Shown: one piece after another, positions 26,179 through 35,127 of the stretch
Layout: every line of letters begins with the position of its first letter
Numbering within the stretch: the stretch's first letter is position 1
Assembly (NCBI GenBank): GCA_945897515.1
Contig: CAMDFO010000003.1
Span: 50,777 to 114,776, forward strand
DNA length: 64,000 bases
DNA from: Rhodoplanes serenus
GTDB taxonomy: Bacteria > Pseudomonadota > Alphaproteobacteria > Rhizobiales > Xanthobacteraceae
Reading direction: 5' to 3'
Made by a program: the position numbers and the translations under genes
Notes under the pieces: generated by a model
Databases searched by the model: none
Told to the model about the DNA's origin: nothing
What the model saw: only the letters and a program-made list of their open reading frames with translations

Positions 26179-27018
26179 ATGATAAACATGGCCGCGATGC
26201 CGACCGACCGCGACAAGGCCGCCCGCGACCTGCTCGCCTTCTATTTGGAGGCGGGCGCCGATGCGCCTGTCGGCGAGACCGCGACCGACTGGCTCTCGCC
26301 CGACGCGCCCGATTTGAGCCCGGCCCGAGCCGCCACCGTGCCGCCATCCGCAGCCGCCAGGCCAGTGCTGCCGCCCAGAGCCGCGCCGATCGTTCCGGCG
26401 CAGGCCCCGCCCCCGCCGGCCGCTGAGGCCGCGGTGATGGCCGCGCGCGAGGCCGCGCGTTCCGCCGCCAGCCTCGACGAGTTGCGCACCATCCTCGAAG
26501 CGTTCGACGGCTGCGCGTTGAAGGGCACCGCCACTCAACTGGTGTTCGCCGACGGCACGCCGAACTCCCGCGTCATGTTCGTCGGCGAGGCGCCGGGCTA
26601 CGAGGAGGACAAATCCGGGCTCGCCTTCGTCGGCCGCTCCGGACAGTTACTTGACAAGATGCTGGCGGCGATCGGCCTCAACCGCTCGCAGGTCTACATC
26701 GCCAACATCGTGCCGTGGCGGCCGCCCGGCAACCGCACGCCAACGCCGGTCGAGACGCAGATCTGCCTGCCGTTCATCCAACGCCAGATCGAGCTGTCCG
26801 ATCCCGACATCCTGGTGACCATCGGGCAGCCGTCGACCGGCGCGTTGCTTAATGTGCAGGGCATTACGAAAAATCGCGGCCGCTGGCAGCCGTATCACAC
26901 CGGCACGCGCGAGATTCGCGCCATGCCGATGCTGCATCCGGCCTATCTGCTGCGCACGCCGATCGCCAAGCGCCTTGCATGGCGCGATTTCCTCGCGATC
27001 AAGAAGGCATTGGGTTAA
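26179..27018 (+). CDS. Uracil-DNA glycosylase superfamily protein lacking the Fe-S cysteines
   Basis: The 279-residue product has a Pro/Ala-rich N-terminal region and a C-terminal UDG fold. Visible motifs are MFVGEAPGYEED (motif A), LAFVGRSGQLLDKML, NIVPWRPPGNR, and HPAYLLR (motif B). These place it close to families 4 and 5, which remove uracil from DNA. However, only two cysteines occur in the whole protein (FDGCALKG and TQICLPF), whereas family 4 binds [4Fe-4S] with four. This matches a cluster-free class described in Bradyrhizobium as I recall it. The start codon is uncertain; ATG at 26188 or 26197 are alternatives. Confidence 0.9.
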   Translation: MINMAAMPTDRDKAARDLLAFYLEAGADAPVGETATDWLSPDAPDLSPARAATVPPSAAARPVLPPRAAPIVPAQAPPPPAAEAAVMAAREAARSAASLDELRTILEAFDGCALKGTATQLVFADGTPNSRVMFVGEAPGYEEDKSGLAFVGRSGQLLDKMLAAIGLNRSQVYIANIVPWRPPGNRTPTPVETQICLPFIQRQIELSDPDILVTIGQPSTGALLNVQGITKNRGRWQPYHTGTREIRAMPMLHPAYLLRTPIAKRLAWRDFLAIKKALG

Positions 27019-27140
27019 CGCCGCGCCCGCGAATTAACCTGAGCGGCAGAAATACCACTCTCATTAACGCGTTTCGGCGCGCCGGGATGTTAGATCATCG
27101 CAGCGGCATTCTGCATGTCGCAAGTAACCATGTTGGGGCC

Positions 27141-28382
27141 ATGCGCGGGTTTTTCTTCCATCGCATCGCAATCGTCGCCGCGATCGCCGGAACGCTGATC
27201 GGTTCGGCGACCGGCGCAAGCGCGCAGTCGTGGCAACAGCAGCGGCAGTACCAGGAATATCAGCAGCGGCTCTATCAGCAGCGGCTATACCAGCAGCAAC
27301 AGCAGCGGCAGCAGCAACGCAGGTCCGAGCCGGCGCGGCCGCAGTACACCAACCCGCAAGCCACGCAGTCCACGCGATCGGTGGCTCCGCCGCAGGTCAC
27401 TCAACAACCCGCGCCGCAGCAGCAGCCGCAACCGGTGTCGCAGCCCGCGCCGAGGGAACCACAGCCGGCGGCGCAGCCGCAGCCCGTCTCGCCCCCGGCG
27501 CCCGTTGTCGAATCCCCGCCCGCGCCTTCACCGCCCCTGCCCGTCGCAGAGCCGCCGCGGGCCGTCTCCTCACAACCAGCCCCGCCGCCGCGCGCGGCAC
27601 AGGCGCCGCAACCGGCGCCGCCCGGAAGTTCGGCCCAGAATTCGGCGCGCTGCATGAATGCCGAGCGCAATGCCGCGCCCGACCATGCCATTGCGGGGTG
27701 CAATGCCGTCATCCAGGAAACGCTGAAGAATCTCGCGGTCGCCTACTACTTCCGCGGCGTGTCGCACAGCGGCAAGGGCGACCTCGACCGCGCTATCTCG
27801 GATTTCAGCCAGGCCATCACGGTCGATCCGAGCGACGCCGAACTGCTCAACGGCCGCGCGGCGGCCTATGAGGCCAAGAACGATGTCGAGCGCGCCATCG
27901 CCGATTACACCCAGGCGATCAAGATCAACCCGCAATTTGCCAGCGCCTACAGCAACCGCGGCGCCGCGTATCAGCGCAAAGGCGATCTTGCCCGCGCCGC
28001 CGCCGACTATGGCGACGTGGTGCGCCTGCAGCCTGACAACGCGGAGGCGTGGGGAGCGCGATGCTGGGCGCGCGCCGCCGCCGGCCGCGAAATTCAGCCC
28101 GCGCTTGGCGATTGCAACCAGGCGCTCAAGCTGCGGCCCAACGCCTCCGACGTGCTCGACAGCCGCGGCTTCGTCAATCTCAAGCTCAATCAGATCGATG
28201 CCGCGCTTGCCGACTTCGAGGCCGCCTTGAAGATCGATCCGAAAATCGCAGGCTCGCTCTACGGCCGGGGCGTCGCCAAGCTGCGCAAGGGCGACCGCGT
28301 TGGCGGCAACGCCGATATCGCGGCCGCCAAGGAAATCCAGCCGAACATCGCCGAGGAATTCTCGCGCTACGGTCTGCGTTGA
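27141..28382 (+). CDS. Exported Q/P-rich tetratricopeptide-repeat protein
   Basis: From ATG 27141 the 413-residue product has a signal peptide (MRGFFFHRIAIVAAIAGTLIG, cleaved near ASAQSW). A Gln/Tyr/Arg-rich stretch (YQQRLYQQ repeats) and a Pro-rich linker of about 100 residues follow. The last ~230 residues contain about six TPR units, for example FRGVSHSGKGDLDRAISDFSQ and YSNRGAAYQRKGDLARAAADY. The ORF track begins 54 codons earlier inside the UDG gene, without a signal. It is likely a periplasmic or surface scaffold of unknown partner. Neighbours give no clue. Confidence 0.85.
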   Translation: MRGFFFHRIAIVAAIAGTLIGSATGASAQSWQQQRQYQEYQQRLYQQRLYQQQQQRQQQRRSEPARPQYTNPQATQSTRSVAPPQVTQQPAPQQQPQPVSQPAPREPQPAAQPQPVSPPAPVVESPPAPSPPLPVAEPPRAVSSQPAPPPRAAQAPQPAPPGSSAQNSARCMNAERNAAPDHAIAGCNAVIQETLKNLAVAYYFRGVSHSGKGDLDRAISDFSQAITVDPSDAELLNGRAAAYEAKNDVERAIADYTQAIKINPQFASAYSNRGAAYQRKGDLARAAADYGDVVRLQPDNAEAWGARCWARAAAGREIQPALGDCNQALKLRPNASDVLDSRGFVNLKLNQIDAALADFEAALKIDPKIAGSLYGRGVAKLRKGDRVGGNADIAAAKEIQPNIAEEFSRYGLR

Positions 28383-28419
28383 CTTGGACGCGAAGTATAC
28401 GGCGATACCGCTGGCAGAT

Positions 28420-29727
28420 TCACCCCACTGCGAACTTGATAGCGAACAGCACCGCGAGCACCACCACCACAGGCTTCGCCTCCGCAAAGCGCCCTGACAA
28501 TATCTTGCACAGCGCATACACGATGAAACCGAGCCCGATGCCGGTGGCGATCGAATAGGTCAGCGGCATCGTGACGGCCGCGACCACCGCAGGCGCCGTT
28601 TCCGTCAGGTCGTCCCATTCCATCTCGGCCAAGCCGCGCGCCATCACCACGGCCACATACAGCAATGCCGCGGCCGACGCGTAGGCCGGGATCATGCCCG
28701 CCAGCGGCGCGAAGAACAGCGCCAGCAGGAACAGCGCGGCCACCACCACGCCGGTCAGCCCGGTGCGCCCGCCAGCGGCGACGCCCGCCGCGCTCTCGAT
28801 GTAGCTCGTGGTGTTGGAGGTGCCGAGCCCCGCGCCGATCACCGACGCCGTGGAATCCGCGATCAGCGCCTGCCGCATGCGCGGCAGCTTGCCCTCTTTG
28901 TCGAGCAGACCGGCGCGATGCGACACGCCGATCAGCGTGCCCGCGGTGTCGAAGAAGTCGACCAGCAGCAGCGTGAAGATCACGGTCAGCGCGGTCGCCT
29001 CGAACACCCTGGAGAAATCCAGTTGCAGGAAGGTCGGCGTAAGCGACGGCGGCAGCGAGACGATGCTGGTTGCCGTCACAAGGCCGAGCGGCATTCCCAG
29101 GATCGTCACCACCAGGATGCCGATCAGGGTGGCGCCGACGATGTTGCGGCTGTTGAGCGCGGCGATCAGCACGAAGCCCGCCAGCGCAAGGATCGCCGGC
29201 CACTGCTTGAGATCGCCGAGAGTGACCAACGTCGCTGGATGATCGACCACCACCTTGGCCTGCTCCAGCGCAATGATGAACAGAAACAGCCCGATGCCGG
29301 CCGACACCGCGAGCTTGAGATTGCGCGGGATCGAATTGATGACGTATTCGCGCAGCGGCGTGAGCGAGATGATCAGCGCCAGCACGCCGGAGATGAACAC
29401 GAACGCCAGCGCCTGCTGCCAAGTGTATTTGTAGGTCAGCACCAGCGTGAAGGCGAAGAAGGCGTTGAGCCCCATGCCCGGCGCCAGCGCGATCGGGTAG
29501 TTGGCGTAGAGCGCCATGATCAGCGTCGAAATCGCCGCCGCGAGGCAGGTCGCGGTGAACACCGCACCCTGATCCATGCCGGCCTTCGACAAGATCAGCG
29601 GGTTGACGAATACGATGTAGACCATCGTGAGAAAGGTGGTGACGCCGGCGATGCACTCGGTGCGGACCGTGGTGCCGTTCTGTTTGAGACCGAAATACCG
29701 GTCGAGAAAGCCGTTGATGTCGCTCAT
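28420..29727 (-). CDS. NCS2/AzgA-like nucleobase permease
   Basis: The 435-residue integral membrane protein belongs to the NCS2 xanthine/guanine permease family, AzgA branch. The N-terminus is FGLKQNGTTVRTECIAGVTTFLTM, with GMGLNAFFAF and the downstream VIGAGLGTSNTTSYIESAAGV segment that lies by the substrate site. About 12-14 hydrophobic segments are visible. Members import purine bases such as hypoxanthine, guanine or adenine by proton symport. The ATG at 29727 has AGGGGG upstream. It stands alone, divergent from cydA. Confidence 0.93.
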   Translation of the reverse strand: MSDINGFLDRYFGLKQNGTTVRTECIAGVTTFLTMVYIVFVNPLILSKAGMDQGAVFTATCLAAAISTLIMALYANYPIALAPGMGLNAFFAFTLVLTYKYTWQQALAFVFISGVLALIISLTPLREYVINSIPRNLKLAVSAGIGLFLFIIALEQAKVVVDHPATLVTLGDLKQWPAILALAGFVLIAALNSRNIVGATLIGILVVTILGMPLGLVTATSIVSLPPSLTPTFLQLDFSRVFEATALTVIFTLLLVDFFDTAGTLIGVSHRAGLLDKEGKLPRMRQALIADSTASVIGAGLGTSNTTSYIESAAGVAAGGRTGLTGVVVAALFLLALFFAPLAGMIPAYASAAALLYVAVVMARGLAEMEWDDLTETAPAVVAAVTMPLTYSIATGIGLGFIVYALCKILSGRFAEAKPVVVVLAVLFAIKFAVG

Positions 29728-29871
29728 CGCGGTGCCCCCTGAATGCGCGTGGGGCTAGGATAGCCGCAAGCGGCCGCGGGAACATCCGCCACCTTGCGGA
29801 ATTCAACAACCGCACCGACATTATCCACCGTAAGCGTTCGCCGAGGCTCATTGCTCCTTAGGATTTCGACG

Positions 29872-31269
29872 ATGGACTTCGATCCCGTCCTCCTGGCACG
29901 GCTGCAGTTCGCCTTCACGATCTCTTTATACATCATCTTCCCGACGTTCACGATCGGCCTGTCGGCCTATATCGCCACGCTCGGGGTGATGTCGCTGATC
30001 ACCGGCAATGAGCGCTACCAGCAGATCGCCCGGTTCTGGACCAAGATCTTCGCGGTGTCGTTCGGCATGGGCGTGGTGTCGGGGATCGTGCTGTCCTACG
30101 AGCTCGGCACCAACTGGAGCCGGTTCTCGCGCGTCACCGGCAACATCATCGGGCCGCTCGCCGGCTACGAGGTGCTGACCGCGTTCTTCCTCGAAGCCAC
30201 GTTCCTTTCGATCATGCTGTTCGGCGGCAAACTCGTGCCGCGCTGGTTGCACGCGCTGTCGGCGGTGTTCGTCGCAATTGGAACCGCGACCTCGGCGTTC
30301 TGGATCCTGTCAGCGAACTCCTGGATGCACACTCCGGTCGGCCACGAGATGCGCGACGGCGTGGCGTTCCCGCTCGACTGGTGGACCATCGTGTTCAACC
30401 CGAGCTTCTTGTACCGCCTCGCGCACATGCTCAACGCCTCATACCTCACTGCCGGCTTCGTCGTGCTGGCGGTCGGCGCGCGCTATCTGCTGGCGGGACG
30501 TCATGTCGACGAAGGCCGAACCATGATGCGCATGGCGATTGGGTTGCTTGCAATCCTTGCGCCGCTGCAACTCATCATCGGCGACCTGCACGGCCTCAAC
30601 ACACTCAAGCACCAGCCGATCAAGGTCGCGGCGATGGAGGCGCATTGGGACGGCAGCAAGCCCGGCGACTTCCACATCTTCGCCTGGCCGGACGAGCAGG
30701 GCGAGGTCAACCGCTACGCGCTATCGATTCCGCGCGGCGCTTCGCTGGTGCTCACGCACGATCCCAACGGCCTGTTCCAGGGCCTCAAGAGCGTGCCGCC
30801 GCAGGATCGCCCGCCGGTGAAAAGTGTCTTCTTCGCATTCCGTGTCATGCTCGGCATCGGCTTCTTCATGATCGCGGCGGCGCTGTTCGGTGCATTCCTA
30901 TGGTGGCGCGGCACGCTGTTCACCACGCGCTGGTATCTGCACGTCATGGCGCACACCTGGTGGATGGGCTTCGTCGCCGTGCTCGCCGGATGGATCGTGA
31001 CCGAGAGCGGACGCCAGCCGTGGATCGTGCACGGCATCTTGCGCACCGCGGATGCGACCTCGCCGGTGATCGGCAGCGTGGTGGCCGTCACGCTGGTGCT
31101 ATTTGTGCTCGTGTACGCGATCGTGTTCTCGTTCGGCATCTACTACATCAACCGGCTGATCGCGAAAGGCCCGCAGGGCAGCGCAGTCGAGCCGCCGGGC
31201 GGCCCTGGAAAGCGTCCGCTGTCGGCCGCGCACGACGCCGGCCGCCAAGCGCTCGCAGGCGGAGGCTGA
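29872..31269 (+). CDS. cydA: Cytochrome bd quinol oxidase subunit I (CioA-like), with H19Y
   Basis: This is the heme-bearing chain of a bd-type quinol oxidase, which reduces O2 to water at high affinity without pumping protons. The 465-residue length and short Q-loop fit the cyanide-insensitive subgroup. Present are the b558 ligands (RLAHMLNASYLTAG and FFAFRVMLGIG), GRQPW with the preceding Glu, and the quinol-site KHQPIKVAAMEAHW. The His aligned with E. coli H19, an axial heme ligand (usual text FHIIFPxFTIG), is Tyr here (SLYIIFPTFTIG). The three codons around it are TCT TTA TAC, unusual for this genome. The start at 29872 is taken over the track start at 29794. cydB follows directly. Confidence 0.95.
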   Translation: MDFDPVLLARLQFAFTISLYIIFPTFTIGLSAYIATLGVMSLITGNERYQQIARFWTKIFAVSFGMGVVSGIVLSYELGTNWSRFSRVTGNIIGPLAGYEVLTAFFLEATFLSIMLFGGKLVPRWLHALSAVFVAIGTATSAFWILSANSWMHTPVGHEMRDGVAFPLDWWTIVFNPSFLYRLAHMLNASYLTAGFVVLAVGARYLLAGRHVDEGRTMMRMAIGLLAILAPLQLIIGDLHGLNTLKHQPIKVAAMEAHWDGSKPGDFHIFAWPDEQGEVNRYALSIPRGASLVLTHDPNGLFQGLKSVPPQDRPPVKSVFFAFRVMLGIGFFMIAAALFGAFLWWRGTLFTTRWYLHVMAHTWWMGFVAVLAGWIVTESGRQPWIVHGILRTADATSPVIGSVVAVTLVLFVLVYAIVFSFGIYYINRLIAKGPQGSAVEPPGGPGKRPLSAAHDAGRQALAGGG

Positions 31270-31270
31270 T

Positions 31271-32275
31271 ATGGAAGCGCACCTCCCGCTGATCTGGGCC
31301 GCCATCATCGGCACAGCCGTCGCGATGTACGTCATCCTCGACGGCTTCGACCTCGGCGTCGGCATCCTGTTTCCGTTCGCCAAGGGCAACGACGAGCGCG
31401 ACCAGATGATCAACTCGATCGCGCCGTTCTGGGACGGCAACGAAACCTGGCTGGTGCTCGGCGGCGTCGGCCTGCTGGTGGCGTTCCCCCTCGCCTACGC
31501 CATCGTCATGCCGGCGATGTACCTGCCGGTGATCCTGATGCTGCTCGCGCTGGTGTTCCGCGGCGTCGCGTTCGAGTTTCGCGTGGTCAGCACCGGCACG
31601 CGATGGAATATCGCCTTCGCAGGCGGCTCGACGCTCGCCGCGTTCTGCCAGGGCGTGATCCTGGGCGGCATGATCCAGGGCATCCGCGTAGCGGACAACG
31701 GGTTCGCCGGCGGTTCGTTCGACTGGGCGACGCCTTTTGCGTTGCTATGCGGAGCCGGCGTCGTCGCGGGCTATGCGCTGCTCGGCGCAACGTGGCTGGT
31801 GATGAAGGCCGAAGGGCCGGTCGCCGACCACGCGCGCGGACAGGCGAAGCTGCTGCTGCTCGCCGTGCTGGCGTTGATGGCACTGGTGAGCCTGTGGACG
31901 CCACTGCAGATCCCGCGCATCGCCGAACGCTGGTTCTCGCTGCCGAACTTCTACTATTTGTGGCCGATGCCGCTGGTCACGGGACTGATGACGCTGTTGG
32001 CGTGGCGCGGGCTTGCGGGAGGTGGCGAGAAGACGCCGTTCTTTGCGTCGATTGCGCTGTTCTTGCTTGGCTTCCTCGGCCTGGTGATCTCGTGGTTTCC
32101 CTATCTGGTGCCGCCGTCGCTCACGATCTGGGACACTGCTGCCGCTCCGTCGAGTCAGATGTTCATGCTGGTCGGCACCGCGGGCCTGCTGCCGCTGATC
32201 TTCGGCTACACGATCTATGTGTATTGGGTGTTCCGCGGCAAGGTGAAGCCCGGCGAAAGCTATCACCATCACTAA
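31271..32275 (+). CDS. cydB: Cytochrome bd quinol oxidase subunit II (CydB/CioB)
   Basis: The 334-residue integral membrane chain pairs with CydA and contains no heme. Family features are DGFDLGVGILFPF near the start, WDGNETWLVLGG, FRGVAFEFR, and about eight helices. The start codon lies one base after the cydA stop, so the two are translationally coupled. No cydX-like peptide gene was seen after the stop codon. The GT39-like gene converges with only 3 bp between. Confidence 0.95.
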   Translation: MEAHLPLIWAAIIGTAVAMYVILDGFDLGVGILFPFAKGNDERDQMINSIAPFWDGNETWLVLGGVGLLVAFPLAYAIVMPAMYLPVILMLLALVFRGVAFEFRVVSTGTRWNIAFAGGSTLAAFCQGVILGGMIQGIRVADNGFAGGSFDWATPFALLCGAGVVAGYALLGATWLVMKAEGPVADHARGQAKLLLLAVLALMALVSLWTPLQIPRIAERWFSLPNFYYLWPMPLVTGLMTLLAWRGLAGGGEKTPFFASIALFLLGFLGLVISWFPYLVPPSLTIWDTAAAPSSQMFMLVGTAGLLPLIFGYTIYVYWVFRGKVKPGESYHHH

Positions 32276-32278
32276 CCT

Positions 32279-33784
32279 TCACCGCACGGGCGGCGGTCCT
32301 GCCGCGCGCGGGCGGATCACGCCCCAGCCGATCCGGACCGCGGGTCCGCCCCCGAAGCGGCGCTCGAATACGCGCGGCACCTCATTGGCCAATCCGGGAA
32401 AGCGCTCGCGGATCGCGGCCGGCGGCGCTCCGCGCGTGTCCGTCGTCGGCCAGACTACGAGCGCGCCGTTCTCCGCTATATCCTGGCGCGTCACCCAGGG
32501 GGTACGTTCGGGCGCCGCGTCGAGGAACAGACTCGGCCGGCTCGGCGCTGCGATCGCGATGAGCGCTGCGGTGCGCGGCTCACCCGCCACGATCGACAGC
32601 GGCCGGCCGGTGCGGCGCGCGAAGTCTTCGCCGAAAAAACGTCCCATCTCCGCCGCCGGCCAGCCAACGGCCAGGTCCACGCCGAAGGTCCGCGGCATCA
32701 GCACGACGGCCGCGGTCAACAGCGGCGGCAGCGCCAGCAGGCCGATCCAGGCGTAGCGCATAAGGCCGTGATGAGTGAGCCGAATGCGGTCTCCGGCGGC
32801 CACGACCACCGCGACACCCGACAGCACCACCAGCGGCTGAGCCACGAAAGCATCCGGTCGGCTGATGAACGGTGCCAGAGCAAGCACCGCGAGCGCGGGG
32901 GCCAGCGCGAAGACATAAACGAAGCGGCGCGCCTCCGGATCGACCGCGGCACGCTCGAGCTGCGGCACCGGACGGCGCCGCCGGAACGGCACGCCGTAGG
33001 CCAGCGCCACCAGCACGGCGAGGCCAGCGTGACCGGCAACCAGCACCGCGATCATGCGGGCCCAGGCCCGGACGTTGTCGTCAATGGAGGCGAAGCTTTC
33101 GAAGCTCACGCCGCCGGTCTGATCGAGCCAGATCAGGGACGGAAAAAATATCAGCACCGCGACGACGCCGCCGATCCACGGCTCGATATGGGTCAACTGG
33201 GCGCGGCCGCGCTCGCTTGAAAGCGTGAACGCCAGCAGCAGAGCGAACAGGACCAGCCCGGTGGTGGTCGTGAACAGAAGCAGCCCAATCGCAGCGCCAA
33301 GCGCAATCCAGGATGTCCGGCGCTGCTCGAACATCGCGCGCCCATAGAGCAGCAGCGCCAGCGCCCACAGCGCCATCGCAAGCACGCCGGGGCCGAAGTC
33401 GGGCGTCGGCACGGTGAACGCGGCTATGCCCGCCATCAACAACACGGCGATCGCAGCGTGGCTGTCGCCGACAATGCGGCGGCCCAGCGCGAACACCGCC
33501 AGATAGGTGGTAACGACGCAGGCTTGCGACAGCAGATAGACCCCGAACAGACCGCCGATGCGAAACGCCAGCTCGGCAAGCCACTGCGCCAGAGGTGGCC
33601 CGAGATCGCCGCCGAGCTGGAATTCGCGGCCGAACGCGAGGACTTCAGCCAGCGCCGGCGGCGGCGCCGAATAAAACAGCACCGGCACGAGCGTCCACAG
33701 CGCGGCCTGCGCCAGCGCGGCCGCGGCCACCAGCAGCGCCGGGCGGGTGCGCAGCAATTCGACGAACAGAGGGACCGTGAGCAT
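32279..33784 (-). CDS. GT39-like membrane glycosyltransferase
   Basis: The 501-residue product has about 10-12 hydrophobic segments and a C-terminal soluble domain. The GGDLGPPLAQWL segment after the first helix resembles the D-x-P-P-x-x-x-W motif of GT39/PMT or ArnT-type enzymes. These transfer sugars or aminoarabinose from polyprenyl phosphate to lipids or proteins at the outer face of the inner membrane. The acceptor is unknown. The ATG at 33784 opens with a short basic segment. It converges on cydB and diverges from nothing nearby. The family is probable, not certain. Confidence 0.75.
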   Translation of the reverse strand: MLTVPLFVELLRTRPALLVAAAALAQAALWTLVPVLFYSAPPPALAEVLAFGREFQLGGDLGPPLAQWLAELAFRIGGLFGVYLLSQACVVTTYLAVFALGRRIVGDSHAAIAVLLMAGIAAFTVPTPDFGPGVLAMALWALALLLYGRAMFEQRRTSWIALGAAIGLLLFTTTTGLVLFALLLAFTLSSERGRAQLTHIEPWIGGVVAVLIFFPSLIWLDQTGGVSFESFASIDDNVRAWARMIAVLVAGHAGLAVLVALAYGVPFRRRRPVPQLERAAVDPEARRFVYVFALAPALAVLALAPFISRPDAFVAQPLVVLSGVAVVVAAGDRIRLTHHGLMRYAWIGLLALPPLLTAAVVLMPRTFGVDLAVGWPAAEMGRFFGEDFARRTGRPLSIVAGEPRTAALIAIAAPSRPSLFLDAAPERTPWVTRQDIAENGALVVWPTTDTRGAPPAAIRERFPGLANEVPRVFERRFGGGPAVRIGWGVIRPRAAGPPPVR

Positions 33785-33888
33785 GGGTACCGAACAACCT
33801 TGCCGTCACGCGGGACGCGACCCCGCGGATTTTATCAGGGATGGTGCTGAAGGGTGCGCAGCCGCCACGCGGCCATGACGGGAAGAAG

Positions 33889-34614
33889 CTAAGCGCGGGC
33901 TCGCGCCAGAGGCAAGCTCGTTTCCAGCGGCTCGGCGACCACGACGTTACTATAGCAGGCCGCCACCGGCGCAAACGAGCGGCGATGATGGATGGTCGGG
34001 CCGAGGCGGGTCAGAGCGGCCTGGTGTTCCGGCACGCTGTAGCCCATGTGGCGCTCGAAACCGTAGCCCGGATGCGCAAGCCCCAGCCGCATCATCAGCC
34101 GGTCGCGCGTCACCTTGGCAACGATCGAGGCGGCGGCGATCGACAGCACCAGCGCGTCGCCGGAAATCACCGCCTCGCAGTCGCAGCCGGCGTCGATGCG
34201 GTCGCGACCGTCGACGAAAACCAGCTTGGGCCGCACCGGCAGCGCCCGCACCGCACGCGCCAGCGCCCACAGCGATGCGCGGAGAATGTTGTCGCGATCA
34301 ATGCGTGCGGTCGAGCCGAACGCGACCGCGACTTCGGCCGTGGCGCAGATTTTCAGATAGAGCTTCTCACGCTCCTCGCGGTCGAGCTTCTTGGAGTCGT
34401 TCAGTCCGCGCGGGATGCGATTGGGATCGAGAATGACGGCAGCGGCGACCACGGGACCCGCGAGCGGGCCGCGGCCGGCTTCGTCGCAGCCGGCGACCGG
34501 CCATATCCCCTTGTTCAGGGCGCGCCGTTCGCGCCGGAACGTCGGGCGAATGTCGGCGTCATCCAGCGGCAGGCGGCCGGTTCGGATGACGACTTTGCTT
34601 GGCGTGCGACTCAT
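33889..34614 (-). CDS. rnhB: Ribonuclease HII
   Basis: RNase HII cuts RNA in RNA/DNA hybrids and removes misincorporated ribonucleotides. The active-site motif [14 protein letters not shown] holds the first two acidic residues, and [10 protein letters not shown] and DGRD follow with the other acids. Its 241 residues are typical. It sits 75 bp after the VOC gene on the same strand, at the end of a run that starts with the LexA-boxed radical SAM gene. Cotranscription is possible but not shown. Confidence 0.95.
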   Translation of the reverse strand: MSRTPSKVVIRTGRLPLDDADIRPTFRRERRALNKGIWPVAGCDEAGRGPLAGPVVAAAVILDPNRIPRGLNDSKKLDREEREKLYLKICATAEVAVAFGSTARIDRDNILRASLWALARAVRALPVRPKLVFVDGRDRIDAGCDCEAVISGDALVLSIAAASIVAKVTRDRLMMRLGLAHPGYGFERHMGYSVPEHQAALTRLGPTIHHRRSFAPVAACYSNVVVAEPLETSLPLARARA

Positions 34615-34689
34615 GGGCCGCGATCCTGCGCGGCGAGGCGCTCAAGTCAATGTTCCAGAAAAGCGGCTTGAGAATGCCGGGGACAACCG

Positions 34690-35127
34690 TCATTCCGGCA
34701 GGATCAGCCGGCCATCGTCGGTGAAGGCGAAGCCGGGGGCCGTTACGACCTCCCAGGCATGGCCGTCGGGATCGGCGAAATAGCCGCGATAGCCGCCGTA
34801 ATCTGTCGGTCCGGGCGACAGCAGCGGCGTACCGCCCGCCGCCAGCCCGCGGGCATAGGCGGCGTCGACCTCCTCCGGCGTCTTGCAGTTCCACGCCAGG
34901 GTCGATCCGCGGAAGGCTTGCGGCCGCGGCTCGGACGGCACGGCCGCATCGGCGGCGAGCTTGTCCCAGCCCCACAATGCAATGACAACGCCGCCGGCGT
35001 CGAAAAATGCGATCTCGTCGCCGGTCGCACGCACCTTGCGGACGAAACCGAGCGCCTCGTAGAAGCGCGCGCTGACACCAACGTCACGCACGCCGAGCGT
35101 CACGACTGTGAGGCGGGGCTCGCTCAT
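34690..35127 (-). CDS. VOC-superfamily (glyoxalase-like) protein
   Basis: The 145-residue protein has one vicinal-oxygen-chelate module, starting LTVVTLGVRDVGVSARFYEALGF, with FADPDGHAWEVV near the C-terminus. Such proteins are dioxygenases, glyoxalases or resistance proteins; the metal site and substrate are not resolved here. The ATG at 35127 overlaps the radical SAM gene's stop as ATGA, so it is translationally coupled to the SOS-type radical SAM gene. Confidence 0.9.
   Translation of the reverse strand: MSEPRLTVVTLGVRDVGVSARFYEALGFVRKVRATGDEIAFFDAGGVVIALWGWDKLAADAAVPSEPRPQAFRGSTLAWNCKTPEEVDAAYARGLAAGGTPLLSPGPTDYGGYRGYFADPDGHAWEVVTAPGFAFTDDGRLILPE

Noticed and set aside
33785-33888. GC-rich hairpin in the gap between the GT39-like and rnhB genes
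   Set aside because: A CGCGGG/CCCGCG hairpin is present but has no T tract or clear role.
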